The notes: generated by a model not told the origin, from the sequence alone. 64,000 nt of DNA from Alisma plantago-aquatica (GCA_963693085.1 OY856410.1:1331718304-1331782303), one strand, 5' to 3'. Positions 10,482-23,688 are shown, numbered from the stretch's first letter. Numbers and translations are program-made.

Positions 10482-11412
10482 CTCTCCATGCAAGAGAAAA
10501 ATTTTGGTTATCTTTGCATTCTCACCTTGGTGACTGATCTTGAGCTTGAGGAGTACTCTCCCTTGGAGCTTGGTGGATGAGCCTAAGCTTATGGTGTTCT
10601 CTTTTCATCTTCTTCCTTGGTAAGCCATGATCCTTAGCTCTTCTTTCTCTCCTTTCTTCTTCTCGGCCATGGACCTTGGTTTCATCTTTCCCCTTTCATG
10701 CTCTTTTAACCATGGTTCCTTCTTCTTTCTTGGAGGTGTTGTGGTGACCAAGCTTGGAAGATCTTCTTCTATCTTGAGCTCGTGAAGCTTGGAGCTTGGA
10801 TCTTGGATCTTGGTGGTGATCCTTGAGGTGAGTTATATAACTATAAACCCTCTTTGTTATTATCACCTCTACCGATTATGTTGTTCTTTATTCTTGGCTC
10901 GTTATCTCTTACATGCTAGTAACTTTTCTTGGTAGCTTTGCATTATATTTTGGGAAAGGAACTTTGCTTAGTTACTGCTTTGCGTCACACTTTATTTTTC
11001 CTTGTTAGTAACATGATCTTGAGGTTGAAGATGAGATGGTAGATATGCCTTTGTGGTCGATATGCTTGTGGAGGCTGATAGGTAGGTTAGGCCAATATGT
11101 TTGGGTGGTTGTCACGACCTGTGACAGCCCTGCCCATCACCCTTTGTGACAAGTCATCATGACCTTAAAGAGGTCTAGATCGACACTCTTTGGTAGCATT
11201 CAGGTCATTATGCCTTATTCTCAAGTAAATAGTAAGATGCGATATGGTATGATGATGTGTGATGTGGAGCAATAACCGTCACATTTAGCCGTTACCCTTG
11301 GGTGTGTTGCCTGGAGAGATGAGTGTTGCCCATCAAGGTTTGTTTGTCAAGCCCTGAGAAGGGTGGATGCCTGGCATCCCTGACAAACTATTATGCCTTG
11401 ATGCATTGATTA
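9738..11412 (+). mobile_element. Element C 3' LTR, left part
   Basis: It starts TGTAAGGACCCTGACC, directly after the gypsy-like 3' terminal stretch. It opens like solo LTR E (TGTAACATCCCTGACC), and both contain an early TGCAAATT...ACCCA region. Variants of ATCGATTTGTGG recur at 10130-10265. It is interrupted at 11412 by element B and resumes at 47014. Only short spurious reading frames are present. Confidence 0.75.
10437..10479. repeat. (TA)21 microsatellite
   Basis: Uninterrupted TA dinucleotides within the C 3' LTR. It accounts for the Tyr/Ile-repeat reading frames seen there. Confidence 0.98.
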
Positions 11413-14217
11413 TGTAACATACTGAAATCCAGGGTCTTTCCTGCAATTTACCCACTTTTGAGCTTTTCTTGGCCTTCTAGTCTGTTTGGACCTTTTTCAT
11501 AAATTTCCCATCCTTTTGAATCATTTTTGGACTCTATGTGCAATTTGAGCATTAATGATGGTGAAATTCCATATTTGCCCACATTTATGATAATAAAGGG
11601 GTGTTTGCACAAATAACCCACTGAAGGTAATAATTAAGGACTAATAATGCAAAATGGACTTTTATGAGAGATAATAAGTGGATAATGTTTATTTGGAGCT
11701 TTTTGGATAAATATATTAGTAATAATGTGTATTTGAATTAATTATGAGTGTAATTAACCTAATTTCCTTCTCTCTCCTAAAAAATGATAATAATATATCA
11801 AAATAGAATATAATGGTGAGATTTTGTTCTTAAAGCTAATAATGGATGGATATCTCGAAATTCACTCATGTAATCCATTAAAAGAAGTCTTTTCATATAA
11901 CTCATTCATTTTAATATACTAATATACACTTTAATGAGAAATATATTTATTAAGGGCCATATTATGTATAAAACGAGAAAGTAATTGCATAGAATTGTTC
12001 TAGACTTTAATTTGTGCATATGGTTCAAATTTGGTGACTTTTGGACTTCAGTTGACCCTTCAAATCCATTTTATAAGCTTTTAATAAAGTGTAACTATGT
12101 GATTTTAATCGATTTCATTAAATGGATGTATAACGCTATAGTCTGTTATTTTTCCTGTCACACGCCCCGGGTCCATAGTGGACTCACATCCAATAGCTCA
12201 TAATCATCCTTGATGTGATCCAACGGTGTCGGCACTGTCTCCTACCTCGAGTTGTTCGAGTTGCCAGACCCCTTGGCTCCTCAACTCGGTTCTCCCTCTA
12301 CACAACACTGTTCCAGATGATTTCACTTCCATTGGCTTTGTCTCACATCACCGATTCATGTGATCCCTCGATCGGCCTTTATGGTGGCTTCTACAATAAA
12401 TGCCCAAGTCACTTCTTCTCCCCCTCTCCGTCGGTCTTGCACATAGGGTGTAGACCCTTCCTCACAACTGTTTAAGGGTTGAGAAATGACCCTCGGGCTT
12501 CGTACTTTCTTCCTCATCGTCCAATTGTTCCGCATCGCCCCAAAGCTCCCCAGCCTAGTCCATCATCTTCCCCAGGAACGGTGACCTGCTGCTTGCACCT
12601 CTGACCTCCTCAGCCTAATCGAAAGCACGGTAACCATCTTCCACCTCCGCTCTTCCATTTTGTACTCTCAGTTTTCCTCTCGGCTTCCCTTAACGCTGGG
12701 TCCTATAGCTCTCCGGAAGCTCCTCGGTGGTGCCTAGAGTTTTCGAGTTTCAGTACACCTCCACCCTAGCCGACGCCGGAGTTCGGTCCAATTTGACTCC
12801 ACAAACCTGTTGGAGGCCCTATCTAGTGCTTTTCTTTTCGTTTATCGTGAGTTTTGATTTCCACAGCTCCCTCCATTACGGTGAAGCAATATGATGCTCC
12901 TCAGCTCCCCAAACATAAGACTATTTCTCCATTGCCTCGGGTTGATGCGAGCAAGGTCCCTACAACATCAGTTTTCCCTATGTCAGCCTTGCCTTCACGT
13001 TTTGGATCGCATGTCATCTCTCAAGCTGGGAACTCTCGCCATTGATGCGAGAGGAACATACTAGTTCAACAAATGACCTTATCACCCCCCACAGTGTTGA
13101 TCTACCAAATAACAGATCATGGGCAGTTCCGTCCATTCACACAAGCTTCATGTGAAATGACGGTTATACCCCCGCGTCTTTGATTCATGAATTTACAACG
13201 TATGGGCTTTTTGGTCATTTCCCCTTCTCACGCGTTGTTGACCTAGGTCAGCGAGAGTCGACCTACCGATGCAGTCAATTGTGATTGGTCCGCGTCAGCG
13301 TGGGCCCGGCCTCAGTGGCCCATTCACCCATTTATTTTGCGGATGTGGCATTTTCTTACATTTTAATTGGTCTGATTTATTTAATTCATAGTAAATCGAC
13401 CATTGGTCAGAAAAATGCAAATAAATAGTCGTTAGAAAGGATTTTTCGAGTAGAATCCGAATTTTTAGTTTTTTAGTCATGTTTCTAAATGATTTTTCAA
13501 AGTTTATCTTAAATAGCATTCTAATCACCTTTAATGATCTAAAATACATAATTAATTCATTTTAACTCCAAATTGAGAAATAAAATATGTTTTCTTATTC
13601 AGGAGAATATGACTAATCTGTTAGACTACGTTTTGAACCTTAAATCGTGGTTTTGAAAATAAGTTCCAAAATTAGGGTTTTTCCTATGCTTTATGCCTTA
13701 ATATATACTAATACATGTGCAATGTTTATAACTAGGGAAAATGGTATGGTGATACAATCAACTTGGTAAAGTTTGTGGCAATGAATCTAGATCAGGTATG
13801 TGGACACTATTTATGAATGTGATCCCTATTATATATGTGTGGAATGTATGAATGTGCAAATACACCTATTCTTCAGTTGGGATCTTATCCAACCCTATAT
13901 TTCTAATTTGCTAACCTTGGAATCCTTTTAATGCCTTTATTTGGCTCTTTACTTATTTGATGTTTTTGTTGCCATTATGGATCATCTAATTGAATTATAT
14001 GGATCTTGTGATTGTCTATGTTGGCTCCTGTATTGAAATACATGGATAATGTTGTTGCCTATGATGGCCCATTTATTGAGATTATTCATGGGTTTTATTC
14101 CCCAATGCAATGTTGCAAATGTTGTTTATATTTTCACTACTACCAATTGAACTATTAATCATGATGTATTTTAGGCCAAATGACAATGTAGTGTACATGT
14201 GTACAAACCACCCATAG

Positions 14218-14368
14218 GGCACTGAGGTTTTAGTCCTCCTGCCGGGCATTGGGTTTTAGTCTCCCTGCCATTTTATATTAGGCATTGTGGTTTTAGTCCC
14301 CCTGCCACTTTATAGGCACTGGGGTTTTAGTCCCCCTGCCACTGGTGAGGTCCGGTAGGTGCCTCACC
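14218..14368. repeat. Hairpin array in LTR B (unit 1)
   Basis: Four imperfect repeats of about 26-36 bases, each GGCA, a short spacer, GGGG, a TTTTAGT loop, CCCC, then TGCC, so inner and outer arms can pair. In the first repeat the inner arms are GAGG and CCTC, a compensated change. A fifth hairpin follows with 7-base arms GGTGAGG (14344-14350) and CCTCACC (14362-14368). Confidence 0.8.
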
Positions 14369-14559
14369 CTACATTTAGATGACTTTGTGTCTTAACATGG
14401 GTGTGAATCACATGATCTATATATAATCTTGATCATCTTGTTATTGTAGGTTTGTGGCCTGTTGTTAGATGAAATCAAAGGATGTTGTAAACATGCAATT
14501 TAGAACTGAACTGCAGGTTCTGCATCCTGCTGACGAGCCGGACTGTGGGCCTACAAGCT

Positions 14560-14948
14560 GATAATAAAAAAAACAATACATAGTTGTCAATTATTTTAAA
14601 AAAATTGTCACCTAATGTCAACAACGTCGGTTAAATATAGGAAACTGATAGGTATGCTCTAACATGGGCCAATTTTTTTTGTTCGAGCATGGAGATAAGC
14701 TCCAGTTTCATATCAAAAAATCGACGACTATGTTCCTAATGACGTCAGTTTTTTAAAACATAACCGATGACTATGGTCCCAATGATGTCATTTCTTTTTT
14801 TGGTTGTAATTGGGGCCGAATCCATGTTGTCGATTCTATAACTGACATTGTATGATTCCACCTTTAGTGTCACCCACTTGGGTGTTGTTTGAAAATAGAT
14901 GTGAAAATCCCATTTTAACCGATGTTAAAGGTGGTATCTGTACTAGTG
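14560..14948. mobile_element. CACTA transposon terminal fragment (unit 1)
   Basis: It ends in TCTGTACTAGTG, the reverse complement of the CACTAGTACAGA terminus of plant CACTA (En/Spm) transposons. Sub-terminal repeats typical of these elements precede it: two versions of CGA(C/T)GACTATG followed by TCC(T/C)AATGA(C/T)GTCA (14722-14795), and ACCGATGTTAAAGG near the tip. No partner terminus or transposase was found. The left limit is approximate. Confidence 0.65.
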
Positions 14949-15480
14949 ATAGGATTATTAAGTAGAGGCTAAGATCTACCATACATATATAAAAAACCAA
15001 TTTGGTTTCATGCTTGGAAGATTAATAAAAAATGTTATTTTTTCTGATAAGGAGACTTATGGAGAAGTATATAGAAAGCACAAGAGATCTTCATATGTTT
15101 CTTATTGATTTGGAAAAGACTTATGATTGAGTACTCAGAGAAGTGTTGTGGATGGTTTTGAAGAAAAATGGTGTGCCAATCCAATACATAGACTTGGTCA
15201 AAGACGTGTATGATAGATGTACTATAAGTGCAAAGACTCCTGGAGGAGAGACACCAACTTTTCCTATCACTGTTTGGGTACACCAAGGATCCACACTCAG
15301 CCAATATCTGTTCATTCTTGTTATGGATGAGTTGACAATGAATATTTAAGATGATATTCCTTGGAGTGTGTTATTTGTTGATGATATTGTTTTGATTGAT
15401 GAAACTAAAGATGGATTGAATCATAAGTTGAATGTTTGATAAAGGGATTGGAATCAAATGGATTTTTTAAAGGGATTGAA
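14949..15480 (+). pseudogene. L1-type LINE reverse transcriptase fragment (unit 1)
   Basis: Broken translation matches the middle of plant L1 reverse transcriptase in the right order. NQFGFM-type fingers are followed by the motif A region FLIDLEKTYD with a stop where Arg is usual (codon TGA, about 15127). Then come the KNGVPIQYIDLVKDVYD region, GGETPTFPIT, motif B HQGSTLSQYLFILVMDEL, and after a TAA (about 15347) the catalytic FVDDIVLIDET. The last recognisable part is near GLNHKLNV. Endonuclease, RNase H and poly-A tail are absent. It starts immediately after the CACTA tip and is carried in every tandem unit. Confidence 0.85.
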
Positions 15481-18359
15481 TCATAAGTTGAATGTTTGAT
15501 AAAGGGATTGGAATCAAATGTTTGACAAACTATTATGCCTTGATGCATTGATTATGTAACATACTGAAATCCAGGGTCTTTCCTGCAATTTACCCACTTT
15601 TGAGCTTTTCTTGGCCTTCTAGTCTGTTCGGACCTTTTTCATAAATTTCCCATCCTTTTGAATCATTTTTGGACTCTATGTGCAATTTGAGCATTAATGA
15701 TGGTGAAATTCCATATTTGCCCACATTTATGATAATAAAGGGGTGTTTGCACAAATAACCCACTGAAGGTAATAATTAAGGACTAATAATGCAAAATGGA
15801 CTTTTATGAGAGATAATAAGTGGATAATGTTTATTTGGAGCTTTTTGGATAAATATATTAGTAATAATGTGTATTTGAATTAATTATGAGTGTAATTAAC
15901 CTAATTTCCTTCTCTCTCCTAAAAAATGATAATAATATATCAAAATAGAATATAATGGTGAGATTTTGTTCTTAAAGATAATAATGTATGGATATCTCGA
16001 AATTCACTCATGTAATCCATTAAAAGAAGTCTTTTCATATAACTCCTTCATTTTAATATACTAATATACACTTTAATGAGCAATATATTTATTAAGGGCC
16101 ATATTATGTATAAAACGAGAAAGTAATTGCATAGAATTGTTCTAGACTTTAATTTGTGCATATGGTTGAAATTTGGTGACTTTTGGACTTCAGTTGACCC
16201 TTCAAATCCATTTTATTAGCTTTTAATAAAGTGTAACTATGTGATTTTAATCGATTTCATTAAATGGATGTATAACGCTATAGTCTGTTATTTTTCCTAT
16301 CACATGCCCCGGGTCCATAATGGACTCGCATCCAATAGCTCATAATCATCCTTGATGTGATCCAACGGTGTCGGCATTGTCTCCTACCTCGAGTTGTTCG
16401 AGTTGCCAGACCCCTTGGCTCCTCAACTCGGTTCTCCCTCTACACAACACCGTTCCAGATGATTTCACTTCCATTGGCTTTGTCTCACATCGCCGATTCA
16501 TGTGATCCCTCGATCGGCCTTTATGGTGGCTTCTACAAGAAATGCCCAAGTCACTTCTTCTCCCCCTCTCCGTCGGTCTTGCACATAGGGTGTAGACCCT
16601 TCCTCACAACTGTTTAAGGGTTGAGAAATGACCCTCGGGCTTCGTACTTTCTTCCTCATCCTCCAATTGTTCTACATCGCCCCAAAGCTCCCCAGCCTAG
16701 TCCATCGTCTTCCCCAGGAACGGTGACCTGCTGCTTGCACCTCTGACCTCCTCAGCCTAATCGAAAGCACGGTAACCATCTTCCACCTCCGCTCTTCAAT
16801 TTTATACTCTCAGTTTTCCTCTCGGCTTCCCTTAACGCTGGGTCCTATAGCTCTCCGGAAGCTCCTCGGTGGCGCCTAGAGTTTTCGAGTTTTAGTACAC
16901 CTCCACCCTAGCCGACGCCGGAGTTCGGTCCAATTTGACTCCACAAACCTGTTGGAGGCCCTATCTAGTGCTTTTCTTTTCGTTTATCGTGAGTTTTGAT
17001 TTCCGCAGCTCCCTCCATTACGGTGAAGCAATCTGATGCTCCTCAGCTCCCCCAACATAAGACTTTTTCTCCATTGCCTCGGGTTGATGCGAGCAAGGTC
17101 CCTGCAACATCAGTTTTCCCTATGTCAGCCTTGCCTTCACGTTTTGGATCGCAGGTCATCTCTCAAGCTGGGAACTCTCGCCATTGATGCGAGAGGAACA
17201 TCCTAGTTCAACAAGTGACCTTATCACCCCCCACAGTGTTGATCTACCAAATAACAGATCATGGGCAGTTCCGTCCATTCACACAAGCTTCATGTGAAAT
17301 GACGGTTATACCCCCACATCTTTGATTCATGAATTTACAACGTATGGGCTTTTTGGTCATTTCCCCTTCTCACTCGTTGTTGACCTAGGTCAGCGAGAGT
17401 CGACCTACCGATGCGGCCAATTGTGATTGGTTCGCGTCAGCGTGGGCCCGACCTCAGTGGTCCATTCGCCCATTTATTTTGCGGATGTGGCATTTTCTTA
17501 CATTTTAATTGGTCTGATTTATTTAATTCATAGTAAATCGACCATTGGTCAGAAAAATGCAAATAAATAGTCGTTGGAAAGGATTTTTCGAGTAGAATCC
17601 GAATTTTTAGTTTTTGAGTCATGTTTCTAAATGATTTTTCGAAGTTTATCTTAAATAGCATTCTAATCACCTTTAATGATCTAAAATACATAATTAATTC
17701 ATTTTAACTCCAAATTGAGAAATAAAATATGTTTTCTTATTCAGGAGAATATGACTAATCTGTTAGACTAGGTTTTGAACCTTAAATAGTGGTTTTGAAA
17801 ATAAGTTCCAAAATTAGGGTTTTTCCTATGCTTTATGCCTTAATATATACTATTACATGTGCAATGTTTATAACTAGGGAAAATGGTATGGTGATACAAT
17901 CAACTTGGTAAAGTTTGTGGCAATGAATCTAGATCAGGTATGTGGACACTATTTATGAATGTGATCCCTATTATATATGTGTGGAATGTATGAATGTGCA
18001 AATACACCTATTCTTCAGTTGGGATCTTATCCAACCCTATATTTCTAATTTGCTAACCTTGGAATCCTTTTAATGCCTTTATTTGGCTCTTTACTTATTT
18101 GATGCTTTTGTTTCCATTATGGATCATCTAATTGAATTATATGGATCTTGTGATTGTCTATGTTGGCTCTTGTATTGAAATACATGGATAATGTTGTTGC
18201 CTATGATGGCCCATTTATTGAGATTATTCATGGGTTTTATTCCCCAATGCAATGTTGCAAATGTTGTTTATATTTTCACTACTACCAATTGAACTATTAA
18301 TCATGATGCATTTTAGGCCAAATGATAATGTAGTGTACATGTGTACAAACCACCCATAG

Positions 18360-18511
18360 GGCACTGAGGTTTTAGTCCTCCTGCCGGGCATTGGGGTTTT
18401 AGTCTCCTTGCCATTTTATATTAGGCATTGTGGTTTTAGTCCCCCTGCCACTTTATAGGCACTGGGGTTTTAGTCCCCCTGCCACTGGTGAGGTCCGGTA
18501 GGTGCCTCACC
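18360..18511. repeat. Hairpin array in LTR B (unit 2)
   Basis: Same five-hairpin array as at 14218. The second repeat has GGGG restored on its left arm, but its right arm reads CTCC. Confidence 0.75.
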
Positions 18512-18702
18512 CTACATTGAGATGACTTTGTGTCTTAACATGGGTGTGAATCACATGATCTATATATAATCTTGATCATCTTGTTATTGTAGGTTTGTGG
18601 CCTGTTGTTAGATGAAATCAAAGGATGTTGTAAACATGCAATTTAGAACTGAACTGCAGGTTCTGCATCCTGCTGACGAGCCGGATAGTGGGCCTACAAG
18701 CT

Positions 18703-19091
18703 GATAATAAAAAAAACAATACATAGTTGTCAATTGTTTTAAAAAAATTGTCACCCAATGTCAACAGCGTCGGTTAAATATAGGAAACCGATAGGTATGC
18801 TCTAACATGGGCCAATTTTTTTTGTTCGAGCATGGAGATAAGCTCCAGTTTCATATAAAAAAATCGACGACTATGTTCCTAATGACGTCAGTTTTTTAAG
18901 ACATAACCGATGACTATGGTCCCAATGATGTCATTTCTTTTTTTGGTTGCAATTGGGGCCGAATCCATGTTGTCGATTCTATAACTGACATTGTATGATT
19001 CCACCTTTAGTGTCACCCACTTGGGTGTTGTTTGAAAACAGATGTGAAAATCCCATTTTAACCGATGTTAAAGGTGGTATCTGTACTAGTG
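18703..19091. mobile_element. CACTA transposon terminal fragment (unit 2)
   Basis: Copy of the fragment ending at 14948, with the same CTGTACTAGTG tip and sub-terminal repeats. Confidence 0.6.
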
Positions 19092-19606
19092 ATAGGATTA
19101 TTAAGTAGAGGCTAAGATCTACCATACATATATAAAACAACCAATTTGGTTTCATGCTTGGAAGATTAACAAAAAATGCTATTTTTTCTGATAAGGAGAC
19201 TTATGGAGAAGTATATAGAAAGCACAAGAGATCTTCATATGTTTCTTATTGATTTGGAAAAGACTTATGATTGAGTACTCAGAGAAGTGTTGTAGATGGT
19301 TTTGAAGAAAAATGGTGTTCCAATCCAATACATAGACTTGGTCAAAGACGTGTATGATAGATGTACTATAAGTGCAAAGACTCCTGGAGGAGAGACACCA
19401 ACTTTTCCTATCACTGTTTGGGTACACCAAGGATCCACACTCAGCCAATATCTGTTCATTCTTGTTATGGATGAGTTGACAATGAATATTTAAGATGATA
19501 TTCCTTGGAGTGTGTTATTTTTTGATGATATTGTTTTGATTGATGAAACTAAAGATGGATTGAATCATAAGTTGAATGTTTGATAAAGGGATTGGAATCA
19601 AATGTT
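19092..19606 (+). pseudogene. L1-type reverse transcriptase fragment (unit 2)
   Basis: Same fragment as in unit 1 with the same two stops. The catalytic box reads FFDD instead of FVDD (GTT to TTT), and a TGG-to-TAG change before the KNGVPI region adds another stop. Confidence 0.85.
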
Positions 19607-22442
19607 TGACAAACTATTATGCCTTGATGCATTGATTATGTAACATACTGAAATCCAGGGTCTTTCCTGCAATTTACCCACTTTTGAGCTTTTCTTGGCC
19701 TTCTAGTCTGTTTGGACCTTTTTCATAAATTTCCCATCCTTTTGAATCATTTTTGGACTCTATGTGCAATTTGAGCATTAATGATGGTGAAATTCCATAT
19801 TTGCCCACATTTATGATAATAAAGGGGTGTTTGCACAAATAACCCACTGAAGGTAATAATTAAGGACTAATAATGCAAAATGGACTTTTATGAGAGATAA
19901 TAAGTGGATAATGTTTATTTGGAGCTTTTTGGATAAATATATTAGTAATAATGTGTATTTGAATTAATTATGAGTGTAATTAACCTAATTTCCTTCTCTC
20001 TCCTAAAAAATGATAATAATATATCAAAATAGAATATAATGGTGAGATTTTGTTCTTAAAGCTAATAATGGATGGATATCTCGAAATTCACTCATGTAAT
20101 CCATTAAAAGAAGTCTTTTCATATAACTCATTCATTTTAATATACTAATATACACTTTAATGAGCAATATATTTATTAAGGGCCATATTATGTATAAAAC
20201 GAGAAAGTAATTGCATAGAATTGTTCTAGACTTTAATTTGTGCATATGGTTCAAATTTGGTGACTTTTGGACTTCAGTTGACCCTTCAAATCCATTTTAT
20301 AAGTTTTTAATAAAGTGTAACTATGTGATTTTAATCGATTTCATTAAATGGATGTATAACGCTATAGTCTGTTATTTTTCCTGTCACATGCCCTGGGTCC
20401 ATAATGGACTCGCATCCAATAGCTCATAATCATCCTTGATGTGATCCAACGGTTTCGGCATTGTCTCCTACCTCGAGTTGTTCGAGTTGCCAGACCCCTT
20501 GGCTCCTCAGCTCGGTTCTCCCTCTACACAACACCGTTCCAGATGATTTCACTTCCATTGGCTTTGTCTCACATCGCCGATTCATGTGATCCCTCGATCG
20601 GCCTTTATGGTGGCTTCTACAAGAAATGCCCAAGTCACTTCTTCTCCCCCTCTCCGTCGGTCTTGCACATAGGGTGTAGACCCTTCCTCACAATTGTTTA
20701 AGGGTTGAGAAATGACCCTCGGGCTTCGTACTTTCTTCCTCATCCTCCAATTGTTCCGCATCGCCCCAAAGCTCCCCAACCTAGTCCATCGTCTTCCCCA
20801 GGAACGGTGACCTTCTGCTTGCACCTCTGACCTCCTCAGCCTAATCGAAAGCACGGTAACCATCTTCCACCTCCGCTCTTCCATTTTGTACTCTCAGTTT
20901 TCCTCTCGGCATCCCTTAACGCTGGGTCCTATAGCTCTCCGGAAGCTCCTCGGTGGCGCCTAGAGTTTTCGAGTTTCAGTACACCTCCACCCTAGCCGAC
21001 GCCGGAGTTCGGTCCAATTTGACTCCACAAACCTGTTGGAGGCCCTATCTAGTGCTTTTCTTTTCGTTTATCGTGAGTTTTGATTTCCGCAGCTCCCTCC
21101 ATTACGGTGAAGCAATCTGATGCTCCTCAGCTCCCCCAACATAAGACTTTTTCTCCATTGCCTCGGGTTGATGCGAGCAAGGTCCCTGCAACATCAGTTT
21201 TCCCTATGTCAGCCTTGCCTTCACGTTTTGGATCGTAGGTCATCTCTCAAGCTGGGAACTCTCTCCATTGATGCGAGAGGAACATCCTAGTTCAACAAAT
21301 GACCTTATCACCCCCCATAGTGTTGATCTACCAAATAACAGATCATGGGCAGTTCCGTCCATTCACACAAGCTTCATGTGAAATGACGGTTATACCCCCG
21401 CGTCTTTGATTCATGAATTTACAACGTATGGGCTTTTTGGTCATTTCCCCTTCTAACTCGTTGTTGACCTAGGTCAGCGAGAGTCGACCTACCGATGCGG
21501 CCAATTGTGATTGGTCCGCGTCAGCGTGGGCCCGGCCTCAGTGGCCCATTCGCCCATTTATTTTGCGGATGTGGCATTTTCTTACATTTTAATTGGTCTG
21601 ATTTATTTAATTCATAGTAAATCGACCATTGGTCAGAAAAATGCAAATAAATAGTCGTTGGAAAGGATTTTTCGAGTAGAATCCGAATTTTTAGTTTTTG
21701 AGTCATGTTTCTAAATGATTTTTCGAAGTTTATCTTAAATAGCATTCTAATCACCTTTAATGATCTAAAATACATAATTAATTCATTTTAACTCCAAATT
21801 GAGAAATAAAATATGTTTTCTTATTCAGGAGAATATGATAATCTGTTAGACTAGGTTTTGAACCTTAAATCGTGGTTTTGAAAATAAGTTCCAAAATTAG
21901 GGTTTTTCCTATGCTTTATGCCTTAATATATACTAATACATGTGCAATGTTTATAACTAGGGAAAATGGTATGGTGATACAATCAACTTGGTAAAGTTTG
22001 TGGCAATGAATCTAGATCAGGTATGTGGACACTATTTATGAATGTGATCCCTATTATATATGTGTGGAATGTATGAATGTGCAAATACACCTATTCTTCA
22101 GTTGGGATCTTATCCAACCCTATATTTCTAATTTGCTAACCTTGGAATCCTTTTAATGCCTTTATTTGGCTCTTTACTTATTTGATGCTTTTGTTGCCAT
22201 TATGAATCATCTAATTGAATTATATGGATCTTGTGATTGTCTATGTTGGCTCCTGTATTGAAATACATGGATAATGTTGTTGCCTATGATGGCCCATTTA
22301 TTGAGATTATTCATGGGTTTTATTCCCCAATGCAATGTTGCAAATGTTGTTTATATTTTCACTACTACCAATTGAACTATTAATCATGATGCATTTTAGG
22401 CCAAATGACAATGTAGTGTACATGTGTACAAACCACCCATAG

Positions 22443-22594
22443 GGCACTGAGGTTTTAGTCCTACTGTCGGGCATTGGGGTTTTAGTCTCCCTGCCATTTT
22501 ATATTAGGCATCGTGGTTTTAGTCCCCCTGCCACTTTATAGGCACTGGGGTTTTAGTCCCCCTGCCACTGGTGAGGTCCGGTAGGTGCCTCACC
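22443..22594. repeat. Hairpin array in LTR B (unit 3)
   Basis: Same array. Here the first right arm reads CCTAC instead of CCTCC, one of the few arm-breaking changes. Confidence 0.75.
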
Positions 22595-22784
22595 CTACAT
22601 TGAGATGACTTTGTGTCTTAACATGGGTGTGAATCACATGATCTATATATAATCTTGATCATCTTGTTATTGTAGGTTTGTGGCCTGTTGTTAGATGAAA
22701 TCAAAGGATGTTGTAAACATGCAATTTAGAACTGAACTGCAGGTTCTGCATCCTGCTGACGAGCCGGACAGTGGGCCTACAAGC

Positions 22785-23174
22785 TGATAATAAAAAAAAC
22801 AATACATAGTTGTCAATTATTTTAAAAAAATTGTCACCCAATGTCAACAGCGTTGGTTAAATATAGGAAACCGATAGGTATGCTCTAACATGGGCCAATT
22901 TTTTTTGTTCGAGCATGGAGATAAGCTCCAGTTTCATATCAAAAAATCGACGACTATGTTCCTAATGACGTCAATTTTTTAAGACATAACCGATGACTAT
23001 GGTCCCAATGATGTCATTTCTTTTTTTGGTTGCAATTGGGGCCGAATCCATGTTTTCGATTCTATAACTAACATTGTATGATTCCACCTTTAGTGTCACC
23101 CACTTGGGTGTTGTTTGAAAACAGATGTGAAAATCCCATTTTAACCGATGTTAAAGGTGGTATCTGTACTAGTG
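22785..23174. mobile_element. CACTA transposon terminal fragment (unit 3)
   Basis: Copy of the fragment ending at 14948, with the same tip and a few substitutions in the sub-terminal repeats. Confidence 0.6.
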
Positions 23175-23688
23175 ATAGGATTATTAAGTAGAGGCTAAGA
23201 TCTACCATACATATATAAAACAACCAATTTGTTTCATGCTTGGAAGATTAACAAAAAATGCTATTTTTTCTGATAAGGAGACTTATGGAGAAGTATATAG
23301 AAAGCACAAGAGATCTTCATATGTTTCTTATTGATTTGGAAAAGACTTATGATTGAGTACTCAGAGAAGTGTTGTGGATGGTTTTGAAGAAAAATGGTGT
23401 GCCAATCCAATACATAGACTTGGTCAAAGACGTGTATGATAGATGTACTATAAGTGCAAAGACTCCTGGAGGAGAGACACCAACTTTTCCTATCACTGTT
23501 TGGGTACACCAAGGATCCACACTCAGCCAATATCTGTTCATTCTTGTTATGGATGAGTTGACAATGAATATTTAAGATGATATTCCTTGGAGTGTGTTAT
23601 TTGTTGATGATATTGTTTTGATTGATGAAACTAAAGATGGATTGAATCATAAGTTGAATGTTTGATAAAGGGATTGGAATCAAATGTT
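23175..23688 (+). pseudogene. L1-type reverse transcriptase fragment (unit 3)
   Basis: Same fragment as in unit 1, with FVDD retained and the same in-frame stops after DLEKTYD and before the FVDD box. Confidence 0.85.

Larger units (their letters stand above)
11381..15522 (+). repeat. Composite tandem unit 1 (4142 bp)
   Basis: The unit begins with 32 bases of element C sequence (TGACAAAC to GATTA, 11381-11412). It continues with the first 2983 bases of LTR B (11413-14395), then unrelated sequence, a CACTA terminus (to 14948) and an L1 reverse transcriptase piece. It ends ...AATCAAATGTT, where TGACAAAC of unit 2 starts. It is about 60 bases longer than the other units because of a local duplication near 15460-15520 (GGGATTGGAATCAAATG occurs twice). 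GC-rich islands at 12220-13050 are LTR sequence; their frames recur in every copy but do not look like a known protein. Confidence 0.9.
15523..19606 (+). repeat. Composite tandem unit 2 (4084 bp)
   Basis: Same order as unit 1: captured flank 15523-15554, LTR B part 15555-18538, CACTA terminus ending 19091, then the L1 piece. Only scattered substitutions separate it from units 1 and 3. The captured flank shows that duplication happened after element B had inserted at its present site. Confidence 0.9.
19607..23688 (+). repeat. Composite tandem unit 3 (4082 bp)
   Basis: Captured flank 19607-19638, LTR B part 19639-22621, CACTA terminus ending 23174, then the L1 piece. The next captured flank (23689-23720, with TGAAAAAC instead of TGACAAAC) leads into the complete LTR at 23721. 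Confidence 0.9.

Noticed and set aside
10316..10580. Tyr/Ile-repeat proteins
   Set aside because: Translation of the (TA)21 microsatellite.
12215..12475. 86-codon frame repeated at 16357 and 20441, and other frames that recur in step (63, 84, 89 codons)
   Set aside because: They lie in LTR B copies and are conserved only because the DNA was duplicated. They carry no recognisable domain, and the 3' LTR copy at 29925 has the frame shortened.
15143..15349. 65-68-codon frames with an LINE-like sequence as a separate small gene
   Set aside because: They are the stop-to-stop middle of a truncated L1 reverse transcriptase, not independent genes.
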